The notes beneath the pieces were generated by a model that ran no database searches, was not told the origin of the DNA, and saw nothing but the letters and a program-made list of their open reading frames with translations. Shown here in pieces: positions 15,951 through 23,034 of a DNA stretch of 61,350 nucleotides. How positions within the stretch are numbered: position 1 is the first letter of the stretch; every line of letters begins with the position of its first letter. The DNA is from an uncultured Oscillospiraceae bacterium (GTDB lineage Bacteria > Bacillota > Clostridia > Oscillospirales > Ruminococcaceae): the NCBI GenBank assembly GCA_934481445.1, contig CAKSPC010000008.1, positions 1 through 61,350 of the forward strand, read 5' to 3'. Both the position numbers and the translations under genes were made by a program.

Positions 15951-16444
15951 TTTATGTTTTGGGGAGCGGCTTAATGTGAATGCAAAAATGCGGGCTCGTG
16001 TTTTGGCACTTATGTTAGACGTCGTTCTTTCCTAAACAGTTGACCGTGCTCTTTCCCAAACAGCCCACCGGGCTGTTTGGGAGGAGGGAAACCTTTAGAT
16101 TTAATATGTTGCTAGGGGGGAAAACTCTTGTTTTCCCCCCTTTGACCCCCTTTAGCGCTTTTTAAGTCGGATTAACGCACCAATTTACAGCTTCACTGAG
16201 CGAGATTTACTATGCGTGGAGTATTTCGCCACTGCGGTGGCGCCTGGGGCGCTGCCCCCGTCCCCGCCAGCCTTTTGAAAAAGGCTGGACCGAAAACTTT
16301 TAATACGCTACGCGGAAGCTTTAAGTGTTTTCACAAAACCAAAGCCGCAGGCTTTCTGCGGCTTTCAGTGTTATTGTGCGGCTCTACGAACAGTAGGTTG
16401 ACTTTTCACCCCGGATATGTCACAATAAATAAAAAGGAGGGATC
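15951..16444. repeat. Intergenic repeat block (494 bp) after lysA
   Basis: No gene is seen. In order: a 12-bp perfect hairpin CCCAAACAGCCC/GGGCTGTTTGGG (16055-16081); the GGGGGGAAAAC-TCTT-GTTTTCCCCCC palindrome (16115-16140) followed by CCCCCTTTAGCGCTTTTTAA and GTCGGATTAACG (to 16177); a GCGTGGAGTATTTCGCCACT module with an inner CGCCACTGCGGTGGCG palindrome (16213-16243); CAGCCTTTT/AAAAGGCTG (16269-16287); a TAATACGCTACGCGGAA module (16301-16317); and GCCGCAG/CTGCGGC (16344-16361). All but the last recur elsewhere in the window. A weak promoter (TTGACT, 16398; CACAAT, 16421) may serve the next gene. Confidence 0.75.
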
Positions 16445-17293
16445 ATGATGGACAACGCAAAATGCGGAAAATTCATCTCCGAACTTCGCAAGGAGCGCGG
16501 GCTTACCCAAGGGCAGCTTGCTGAGAAGATAGGCGTCACCGACAAGGCCGTCAGCAAGTGGGAAACAGGGCGCGGCTTTCCCGATGTGTCCGTGCTTGCG
16601 CCGCTGGCGGAAGCGCTCGGCACGACGATCACGGAACTTGTAAACGGCGAGCGCTCCGAAGCGGCGCTTATGCAGACGGACGTAGATAAGGCGGTCACGG
16701 CGGCATTGGAAAGCGCGGGGAAAACTGCGCGGGAGTATATTTCGGTGTTCCTTTTCATTGCGGGGGCGGTGTGCATGGCGCTGCCGCTGTATCTTGTGGG
16801 AATAGGGTTTCCGTGGGTAATATGCGGAGCGGCGTTGGTTCTTATCGGGATATTCCTGAGATGGGATAGGGCGTTTTACGCGGCGAAGCGAATGTTCCTG
16901 CGTATTACAAGCACCGTCGCCGCGGCGGTTTCAATTGTGCTTTGTGCCGCGGCGCTGGTGTGCGAGCTGCTTCCGTTTTCGGCGGCGATGAGGTTCGCGG
17001 CGGGCCCCGACAAGAGCTACACCGAATACACCTCCTATTTTTCGCTGTTACAGATAGGTTACGGCGACCTGCTACCGATAATTACGGCGGGGTGCACGGC
17101 GGCGGTTATGATCCTTTCGGTGATACGGCTGTTTCTGAAAGACAGGCGGCGGCTGTCCCGCGGGGCGGTGATATGCGCGGCTGTGGGGGCGCTGTGCTCG
17201 GCGGCGATACCTGTTTTGTTCGGGGCGTTTACTGTGTTCAATATTATTATTGCGGCTCTGCTGGCGGTCAGCGCGTTCCTTTCATTGCGGTAA
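16445..17293 (+). CDS. HTH-type (Xre) regulator fused to a membrane domain
   Basis: The 282-residue protein has an N-terminal Xre HTH (about residues 8-65: FISELRKERGLTQGQLAEKI, then GVTDKAVSKWETGRGFPD) and then four to six membrane helices from residue about 100 onward (for example VFLFIAGAVCMALPLYLVGI, FPWVICGAALVLIGIFL). Such HTH-membrane fusions are frequent in Clostridia and are thought to sense envelope or ion state; the signal here is unknown. AAAAAGGAGG precedes tandem ATG codons (16445, 16448). The 3' end overlaps the convergent membrane gene by 26 bp, and I see no terminator between them. Confidence 0.85.
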   Translation: MMDNAKCGKFISELRKERGLTQGQLAEKIGVTDKAVSKWETGRGFPDVSVLAPLAEALGTTITELVNGERSEAALMQTDVDKAVTAALESAGKTAREYISVFLFIAGAVCMALPLYLVGIGFPWVICGAALVLIGIFLRWDRAFYAAKRMFLRITSTVAAAVSIVLCAAALVCELLPFSAAMRFAAGPDKSYTEYTSYFSLLQIGYGDLLPIITAGCTAAVMILSVIRLFLKDRRRLSRGAVICAAVGALCSAAIPVLFGAFTVFNIIIAALLAVSAFLSLR

Positions 17294-18824
17294 ATCCAGC
17301 GTTTTTGAGGGCATTCTGCGCCAGCGCACGCTGAATGCTGAAATATTCGGTGGAAGCGTCCGCGAGATTTTCGGCGGATTCGTTCAGAAAATCATTAAGG
17401 TTTATGAGCGTTGAATAGTCGCTTTCGCCGTGTGCTAAGTGCTCCACAGTGGGGGCAACGGCGGGGATACCTATGTCGTATCTTAGCATGGACATGTCAA
17501 GGCTGTTCAGAGTGCCGTTTTCGTAGGCGGAGATGTTGTAGCGGGCGATCATTCCGTCCACATTTCCGAAGCAGAGCACCGCGAACAGCAAGGTGAACGC
17601 AATGAACATCGCGCGCCAGAATTTCATTTCCCGGAACTGCCACACAATAACCAGCACGAACGCTGCCGCAAGTACGACCATGAACCAAGTTGTATAAATT
17701 CGCACCTTTGTCATGCCGAGGCGGGAGATGTACATTATCATCTTGCTGATACTGCAGGTGATGAACAGCAGCGAAAATCCCGACAGAACGACGGTATAGA
17801 CGCGCAGGGCGGCGGGGCGTTTGTCGTTTTCGCCGCGGCGGGTGAACGCCTGTATCATCATGATGACGAAAAGGTTAATCACAGCCACGGCGCAGAGCTC
17901 AAAAAATCCCCTGCGGGCGTATTCCGCGATGCTGAAGCCCTCGGGAAGATAGCCGGCAAAAGCCGAGGTGAAATACCCGAACTGGCTGAAGAAATACAGC
18001 ATGTAGAAAATGCACAGCGGCGTGACCGCGGCATAGGACAGCGCGGGGGGAACAACGCGGTAATCAGGGGCGGATTCGCGGTATTCGGCGGCGGGCTTGT
18101 TCATGGAGAACATCGCGCCGAAAAGGATAAATCCCACGGGTATCGCGAAAATTATCTCTGCGATAAGCGACCCCGAAAACGTGGGGAGGATATCCGCGAA
18201 GCCTTTCATCATGCCGTTGAACATTTCGTCGGATATCATAAGAAGATTAACGACTATGATCGTGACGGGCAGTGCGGCGCACAGCCCCAGCAGGACGAAC
18301 AGCAGATTTTTCGCATGTTTTCCTCCCCTGAAAAGACTGAATGCCGCACGGGGAGCGGCGGAGAAGCTTATAAACGGCCGAATGAAAATTGCTTTAAGGG
18401 CGTCCATCACGAAATGCTTTCCGAACAGCTCCGCGCCGCTTACCGAAACGGCGAGGTAGAGCAGCAGTACGAACGAAAACGCCGCCGCGAGGAAGTTTAT
18501 AAAAAGGTTAGAATACAGCACCGGCACAAGGCAGAATGCCTCGGAGATGATGAACACAACGCGCTGTGCGGCGGAGGTTTTGAGGTGTTTTGCGCGGGTG
18601 TATATTGCTCCCGCTGCGCCTGCCGCCGCCCAGAAAATTCCGCCCCAGATACCGCAGGCGTACCCGCAGACAAAGTGCGTAAAGATAAAACCGAAAACAA
18701 GGCAGAGCCATCCGCCCACGGCTTCAAAAAGCGTGAAAGCGGGGGCTTTTTTTATGGGAGTAACGGGCAGATAGCACTGCATATCCGCGTTTTCCTGCGG
18801 GAAAGGGGTGTTCTGTTCGTTCAT
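17268..18824 (-). CDS. DUF4153/DUF4173-type polytopic membrane protein
   Basis: The 518-residue protein has about 12 membrane helices, beginning after a short hydrophilic N-terminus. The central signature (GFSIAEYARRGFFELCAVAV, then AALRVYTVVLSGFSLLFITC) and the final soluble tail (YDIGIPAVAPTVEHLAHGES to the end) fit the DUF4153/DUF4173 group of Firmicutes membrane proteins, whose function is unknown. AAAGGAAA precedes ATG 18824. It lies 88 nt downstream of a YozG-type regulator and a DUF2975 protein in the same orientation, so all three are probably one operon. The 3' end overlaps the convergent HTH-membrane gene. Confidence 0.75.
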   Translation of the reverse strand: MNEQNTPFPQENADMQCYLPVTPIKKAPAFTLFEAVGGWLCLVFGFIFTHFVCGYACGIWGGIFWAAAGAAGAIYTRAKHLKTSAAQRVVFIISEAFCLVPVLYSNLFINFLAAAFSFVLLLYLAVSVSGAELFGKHFVMDALKAIFIRPFISFSAAPRAAFSLFRGGKHAKNLLFVLLGLCAALPVTIIVVNLLMISDEMFNGMMKGFADILPTFSGSLIAEIIFAIPVGFILFGAMFSMNKPAAEYRESAPDYRVVPPALSYAAVTPLCIFYMLYFFSQFGYFTSAFAGYLPEGFSIAEYARRGFFELCAVAVINLFVIMMIQAFTRRGENDKRPAALRVYTVVLSGFSLLFITCSISKMIMYISRLGMTKVRIYTTWFMVVLAAAFVLVIVWQFREMKFWRAMFIAFTLLFAVLCFGNVDGMIARYNISAYENGTLNSLDMSMLRYDIGIPAVAPTVEHLAHGESDYSTLINLNDFLNESAENLADASTEYFSIQRALAQNALKNAGFTAMKGTR

Positions 18825-18912
18825 GATGATTTCCTTTCTTGAACATAAATGAATATAAATGTAAGTGCGAGAGTATAGTGCGGCGCGATGAATGCCGCAT
18901 ATTCGGGTGTGT

Positions 18913-19125
18913 TTACTTTTCTTCGGGGCGGAATTCCAGGATATCCCCGGGCTGGCAGTTCAGCACTTCGCAGAGCTTTTCGAGGGTGGAGAAGCGCACC
19001 GCCTTTGCCTTGCCTGTTTTGAGCACGGAGAGGTTGGCGGGGGTTATTTCGATTTTTTCGGCAAGTTCGTTGGAGGATATTTTCCGCTTTGCCATCATAA
19101 CATCAAGATTTACAATTATAGGCAT
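18913..19125 (-). CDS. YozG-like Xre/Cro-CI helix-turn-helix regulator
   Basis: The 70-residue single-domain regulator reads IIVNLDVMMAKRKISSNELA, then EKIEITPANLSVLKTGKAKA, then LEKLCEVLNCQPGDIL: the compact HTH_26/YozG fold. Start ATG 19125 is preferred because GGGGG lies just upstream; ATG 19143 would overlap the preceding stop as ATGA. A DUF2975 membrane protein is encoded 14 nt upstream, the usual genomic partner of this regulator type. It probably controls its own operon. Confidence 0.88.
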   Translation of the reverse strand: MPIIVNLDVMMAKRKISSNELAEKIEITPANLSVLKTGKAKAVRFSTLEKLCEVLNCQPGDILEFRPEEK

Positions 19126-19139
19126 ATTGTTCCCCCGTA

Positions 19140-19595
19140 TCATATTGTCAGATCGTTTTCTTCGCGCAGAGCCGCCGCCTGCTCGAAGCAGTTCTTTACC
19201 ACGCGGAGGATAAGCCCGAAAAATCCCGCGGCGACAACAATAAGAAACGCGAACGGCCGCAGGCACGCAAAGTAGATGAATATCACCGCCGCCGCGAAGC
19301 AGCAGTAGGAAAGGACGCGCAGGTATTTGACGTTCTGCATTGTGAAAGGTTCGCCGCGGCGGATGTTGCAGAGCAGGAGGTCAAGGCTTATCAGCGCAGT
19401 CACGGCGGGGACGGCGGCGCAGTAGAGCGTTACCAAAAGGGGGATGAACACTGACGGAATTCCGTTGGATACGATTATTTTGTTGTCATAATACTGCACC
19501 AGAAACGGCGCCGCAACACAGCACAGCGCAACGATACCGTACATTGCGCGGACAATGACCATGGATAGGAAAACTGACTTGTCTTTATTCCACAT
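19140..19595 (-). CDS. DUF2975 family membrane protein
   Basis: The 151-residue protein has four membrane helices (about residues 10-33, 50-72, 92-112 and 116-135). The cytoplasmic loop LLLCNIRRGEPFTMQNVKYL is the DUF2975 signature, typically RGxPFTxxNVxxLR. It is first of a three-gene minus-strand operon with a YozG regulator and a DUF4153-type protein. Family function is unknown; the pair with YozG is recurrent in Firmicutes and suggests a membrane component whose expression is set by the small regulator. Confidence 0.87.
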   Translation of the reverse strand: MWNKDKSVFLSMVIVRAMYGIVALCCVAAPFLVQYYDNKIIVSNGIPSVFIPLLVTLYCAAVPAVTALISLDLLLCNIRRGEPFTMQNVKYLRVLSYCCFAAAVIFIYFACLRPFAFLIVVAAGFFGLILRVVKNCFEQAAALREENDLTI

Positions 19596-19746
19596 AATTA
19601 CCTCCGCATATCTTTTCTTGATGATATGATAGCATATATTTTTATATTTGTCAATAGTTTTTTATCGTTTTTCGATAATTTATTTATTTTTTTCGAGGTG
19701 CGGCGGGAAGGCGGTTAAGCAACAAATCGGTTTTCACTCACATTTA

Positions 19747-20398
19747 GTCTTTGTGACACCCATACACGCGGTCGAGGGGGCGACCCCCTCGCGGGTCAAG
19801 GGCAGCGCCCTTGTCGCCACCGCAGTGGCGAAATACCCCACGCATAGAAAATCTTACGCAGTAAAAACACAAAGCAGGTTCGTTAATCCGACTTAAAAAA
19901 GCGCTAAAGGGGGTTCAAGGGGGGAAAACAAGAGTTTTCCCCCCTTTGCTACATTGTAAGTTTTAATGAGCCTATCCTCAAAAACAGCCCACCGGGCTGT
20001 TTTTGACACAGCACGCCCCGAATGCGCCTGTAAAAATGCGGCAGTTCGTCATTACGCCCTTACGTCCGAACGCGCTCTTTCTCAAACAGTCCCCCGGACT
20101 GTTTGAGAGGGTGTGTACATTAAGACTTACAATGCGCCTCGGGGGGAAAACTCTTGTTTTCCCCCCGTACCCCCTTTAGCGCTTTTTAAGTCGGATAAAC
20201 GTTTCTGCTTTTAGCTTTCACTTCTTGAAATTTTAAAGGCGTGGGGAGTTTCGCTGTCTGCGGACAGCGACGAGGGCGCCACCCTCGACCTGCAAGGGGC
20301 GCGGTCTGTCGGTCAACCCCCTCTGTCGCTTCGCGACACCTCCCCTATGGGGAGATCACCCCTTGACCGCGTGTATTGTGTGCCGCAAAGACGAAATG
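19747..20398. repeat. Composite inverted-repeat element in a gene-free 0.8-kb gap
   Basis: The left part (19754-19944) and right part (20141-20398) are imperfect inverted copies. Outer ends are CATACACGCGGTCGAGGGGG (19761) and CCCCTTGACCGCGTGTATTG (20358). Inner ends are CTAAAGGGGGTTCAAGGGGG with AAAACAAGAGTTTT (to 19944) and GGGGGGAAAACTCTTGTTTT with CCCCCTTTAGCGCTTTTTAA (20141-20190). Between the arms lie AAACAGCCC/GGGCTGTTT (about 19982-19998) and a 12-bp hairpin CTCAAACAGTCC/GGACTGTTTGAG (20081-20107). No ORF shows coding character. It separates the DUF2975 operon from the histidine kinase gene (both minus). Confidence 0.75.
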
Positions 20399-20401
20399 AC
20401 T

Positions 20402-21706
20402 TTACTTTACCGACGCACTGAAATAAGCCGCCGCTTTCTCCCCGTCCGAAGAAATCGAAAAGCTCCCGTTATATTTTACCGATATCCTGCGCACTATCTT
20501 CATCCCGCAGCCATGGTGCTCCCCGTCGTCCCTGCCCTCCGGAAGCTCATCCGCCCCGAAAACCTGCTCCGACGAATTCTTAACCTCAAGAAAAAACATC
20601 CCTATCTCGCTGCGGCAGCTCACCGAAACAAACGGCGTGCTCGTCTTTTTCGCCGCCCTTATCGCATTATCAAGCAAATTCGCAAACAGCGAGCACGCGT
20701 CGGATTTCTCCATCGCGACTTCTTCCTCGGGAGGAATATTCACCACAAAGTCTATCCCCGCCTCGGTGCATTCCCTCTGCTTCTCCCATAGTACCGCGTT
20801 CACTATCGCATTATTACAGTACACCGGGATTTTAAGGCTCTCCGACCGCTCCTTCAGCTCGTCGATGAGCGCTATGCCTTCCGCCGCTGCGCCGGAGCGG
20901 ATGCTTATTTCCGCGGCGGCAACAAGGTTTTTAATATCATGGCGGTATTCCCGCATTTCAATATACCGTCTGTTCACGCTCTCGTAATATCGCATCTGCA
21001 TTGACATTTCGTTTTCCATCTCGGCAAGCTGTCTGCGGGTCTGTTCCAGTTTGGAATTTTCCCGCAGCGCAAAGAACATGAATATATCCGATACCACATA
21101 AAGCACCAGCGATATCATCGTAAACGGATTTTCGAACGGATTTGTTACTACTATAACATCCTTGCCCTGAAAAAAATATCCGGCAATGCTCACCGCCTGG
21201 CTTATCGGGAAGAAAATGAACAGGCTCATGCTTTTTATAGGATAGTGATTGATCTTCTTCCGCCATATTATTATGATCAGCGAAAGCGCTATCGCAAATA
21301 TGGAATCAAGCACCAGCGCCTGAAATACGCACGCCCATGTTTTCACCTTCATCTGCACGGCGGCATACCCGAACACATTGAAAGCAAAAAATGCCATCGA
21401 AAGATCCATCAGCATAACAAATCCGCACAGAAACGACGCCGTCCAGAGCTTCTTTTTCATGCTGTCCTTGAACAGCAGCACCGCGGGCAGATAAATAATG
21501 AATATCTGCATTATAAATCTCAGCGCGAACGGAACGCTGTTGTAAATCAGATTTCGGATGATATAAAACACCGCACCGTACAGAGGCAGGACATAGCTCG
21601 TTCTGAATTTCGGCGTCAGGGTGAAAATATAGAAAATATAGATAAACAGCGAATTCGGAACGGTATAAACAAGAAAATACAGCACATCTATAATGATCTG
21701 TTCCAT
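20402..21706 (-). CDS. Sensor histidine kinase, AgrC/GHKL type
   Basis: The 434-residue protein has six to seven N-terminal membrane helices (residues about 5-215) and a coiled linker (about 220-255). A DHp-like helix carries the phospho-acceptor His in EMREYRHDIKNLVAAAEI, and the GHKL ATPase shows LFANLLDNAIRAAKK (N box) and HHGCGMKIVRRISVKYNG (G box). This is the AgrC/VirS-like sensor class that usually detects a peptide. AGGAGG lies 6 nt before ATG 21706, within the end of the response-regulator gene, only 2 nt away. It forms a two-component system with the upstream LytTR gene. No agrB/agrD-like gene is visible nearby. Confidence 0.92.
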   Translation of the reverse strand: MEQIIIDVLYFLVYTVPNSLFIYIFYIFTLTPKFRTSYVLPLYGAVFYIIRNLIYNSVPFALRFIMQIFIIYLPAVLLFKDSMKKKLWTASFLCGFVMLMDLSMAFFAFNVFGYAAVQMKVKTWACVFQALVLDSIFAIALSLIIIIWRKKINHYPIKSMSLFIFFPISQAVSIAGYFFQGKDVIVVTNPFENPFTMISLVLYVVSDIFMFFALRENSKLEQTRRQLAEMENEMSMQMRYYESVNRRYIEMREYRHDIKNLVAAAEISIRSGAAAEGIALIDELKERSESLKIPVYCNNAIVNAVLWEKQRECTEAGIDFVVNIPPEEEVAMEKSDACSLFANLLDNAIRAAKKTSTPFVSVSCRSEIGMFFLEVKNSSEQVFGADELPEGRDDGEHHGCGMKIVRRISVKYNGSFSISSDGEKAAAYFSASVK

Positions 21707-21708
21707 CC

Positions 21709-22428
21709 TTATCCTCCTGCCATGCCCGCATAGCGGCGGGTCAGCGCGGTTTTCAGTTCCTCGCTGTACACCTTTCCGACGGGTACGTCGTGGCCGTTTT
21801 TCATGGTTATGCTCGCCCAGTTATTTACGCAGAGTATCTTGTCGAGATTGATTATGTAGCTTCTGTGGCAGCGGCAGAAGTTTTCGGGCAGCATTTCCAT
21901 CATGTCGTCCACTCTGCAGTAGCACAACTCTTCGCCGCCCTCGGCGAAAATGTGCATCTGCCGCCGCTCGCTGACGATATAGAAAATCGTCCCCGCGTCG
22001 AGATAGGATGTGCTGCGGGCACTGCCGACGGTGATGAATGCGCTCTCCTGCTTTTCGGCGCTTTTAAGCTTGGATATCGCAAGACGGAGGTACTTGTCCT
22101 CTACGGGCTTTGAAAGAAACGCCGCGGGCTCGCTGCCCACGGGGCAGTTGAATATCGCCTGAGAATAATCCGAGGCATATCCCGTTACATATACTATCCT
22201 CACGGGCGGGTAAAGCTTCTGTATCTTGTCTGCCGCGCTTATGCCGCTTCCGTCGGCGTTTACGATATCAAGGAACACCGCGTCGGGATGGTCGCCGTCC
22301 TCCATGCGGAAAATGAGCGAGGCAAGCGTTGGGAATATCTCTGTTTCTGCCGCGGGGTCTATATTTACTATCTTACAGGCAAGATCCTCCGCAAAAAATG
22401 TGTTGTCGTCGCAAATATAATATTTCAC
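21709..22428 (-). CDS. LytTR-family response regulator
   Basis: The 239-residue protein has an N-terminal receiver domain (about residues 1-120): acidic pair YICDDN, phospho-acceptor Asp in DAVFLDIVNADGSG, conserved Thr/Ser region YVTGYASD and Lys in AFLSKPVEDKY. The C-terminal LytTR DNA-binding domain (about 135-235) has FYIVSERRQMHIFAEGGEEL, FCRCHRSYIINLDKI and NGHDVPVGKVY, characteristic of AgrA-like activators. It has its own consensus promoter. Candidate LytTR direct repeats lie in its upstream region but face the opposite direction. Confidence 0.94.
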   Translation of the reverse strand: MKYYICDDNTFFAEDLACKIVNIDPAAETEIFPTLASLIFRMEDGDHPDAVFLDIVNADGSGISAADKIQKLYPPVRIVYVTGYASDYSQAIFNCPVGSEPAAFLSKPVEDKYLRLAISKLKSAEKQESAFITVGSARSTSYLDAGTIFYIVSERRQMHIFAEGGEELCYCRVDDMMEMLPENFCRCHRSYIINLDKILCVNNWASITMKNGHDVPVGKVYSEELKTALTRRYAGMAGG

Positions 22429-22449
22429 TGAATGTCCCCCTTTTCCACT

Positions 22450-22478
22450 ATTATATTACAAACTTTGCTGTGTGTCAA
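22450..22478 (-). promoter_or_regulatory. Promoter of the LytTR two-component operon
   Basis: On the minus strand: TTGACA (22473-22478), a 17-bp spacer and TATAAT (22450-22455). It is a perfect consensus and so likely constitutive. Confidence 0.85.
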
Positions 22479-22485
22479 TGATTTC

Positions 22486-22546
22486 GTTACATTTTCGGCA
22501 CTTTTGGTTACATTTTTGCGCAAATCGTGTCGAAAAGTGCTATAAT
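22486..22546 (+). promoter_or_regulatory. Candidate LytTR direct repeats and activated divergent promoter
   Basis: GTTACATTTT occurs at 22486-22495 and again at 22507-22516, exactly 21 bp apart, which is the spacing of AgrA/LytTR direct-repeat sites. Two bases later begins a poor -35 (GCGCAA, 22518-22523), then 17 bp and an extended -10 TGC-TATAAT (22541-22546). A weak -35 with activator repeats just upstream is the layout of LytTR-activated promoters. Transcription would run away from the regulator genes. Confidence 0.6.
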
Positions 22547-22552
22547 TAGGCA

Positions 22553-22686
22553 TAGATAAATTCGGAGCTCGCGGATGTCAGTTCCTATGCCGGTGGATCT
22601 GCTCCATAAGTGTCCCTCCGAAGTTTTTATCGCATGGTTTGGTATAATATCAAAAGTCCCCTGCTTTTGCGGGGGCATTTTCTTTT
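22553..22686 (+). ncRNA. Candidate small RNA or small-peptide transcript driven by the LytTR-site promoter
   Basis: A transcript from the promoter at 22541 would first form TTCGGAG (22561-22567) paired with CTCCGAA (22616-22622), followed by GTTTTT. It would then meet an intrinsic terminator, CCCCTGC/GCGGGGG (22658-22675) with CATTTTCTTTT. GGAGC (22564-22568) can instead pair with GCTCC (22601-22605), a competing helix. An ORF starting at ATG 22575 with GGAG 7 nt upstream runs past the terminator, so a coding role is doubtful. No known RNA family recognised. Confidence 0.4.
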
Positions 22687-22804
22687 ATATGCATATTGCA
22701 CATAAACCGCGCCCGAATTGCGCGATAATACACGCGGCGTTTGTACAATGTGACGAAAAATTCCCCTCTGCAATGCAGCGGGTGTAAATAATCTCCGTTT
22801 CCCC

Positions 22805-22833
22805 TTGATTTTTTCGGCGAAATGGAGTATAAT
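22805..22833 (+). promoter_or_regulatory. Promoter of the SRP RNA gene
   Basis: TTGATT (22805-22810), a 17-bp spacer and TATAAT (22828-22833), about 27 bp before the RNA 5' end inferred from its closing helix. Confidence 0.82.
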
Positions 22834-22859
22834 AATGAAGTAAGTGATATTTTAAATAA

Positions 22860-22987
22860 ATGCTCTCGCTTATGGGGACAGGCCCTGTGCAACGGAGTGC
22901 TGTGAACCATGTCAGGCGGGGAACCGAGCAGCATTAAGCGGATTTCTCTGTGTGCCGCAGTCAGCCTGTTCCCATAATCGAGGGCAT
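22860..22987 (+). ncRNA. ffs: Signal recognition particle RNA (bacterial small SRP RNA)
   Basis: The domain IV core reads ATGTCAGGCGGGGAACCGAG then CAGCATTAAGC (22909-22939), the Ffh-binding hairpin with its asymmetric loop and GGAA-like tetraloop. The 5' strand ATGCTCTCGCTTATGGGGAC-AGGC pairs with the 3' strand GCCTG-TTCCCATAATCGAGGGCAT, closing a long rod. TTTGTTTTTTT follows as terminator. The RNA joins Ffh in targeting ribosomes to the membrane. Its position directly before dnaX matches the scr-dnaX-yaaK-recR order of Bacillus. Ends are inferred from the helix. Confidence 0.92.
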
Positions 22988-23034
22988 TTGTTTTTTTGCC
23001 ATAATTTTTCCGAGATTCGAAAGGTGGTGTGAAT

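Noticed and set aside
19747..20398. CRISPR array
   Set aside because: The repeats are inverted, of unequal length and unevenly spaced, with no set of equal direct repeats and spacers and no cas genes.
22575..22787. 70-residue ORF (MSVPMPVDLLHKCPSEVF onward) in the LytTR-divergent transcript as an AgrD-like peptide gene
   Set aside because: A complete intrinsic terminator (22658-22686) lies inside the ORF, no AgrB-like partner is nearby, and the sequence lacks the AgrD layout. Kept only as part of the small-transcript finding.
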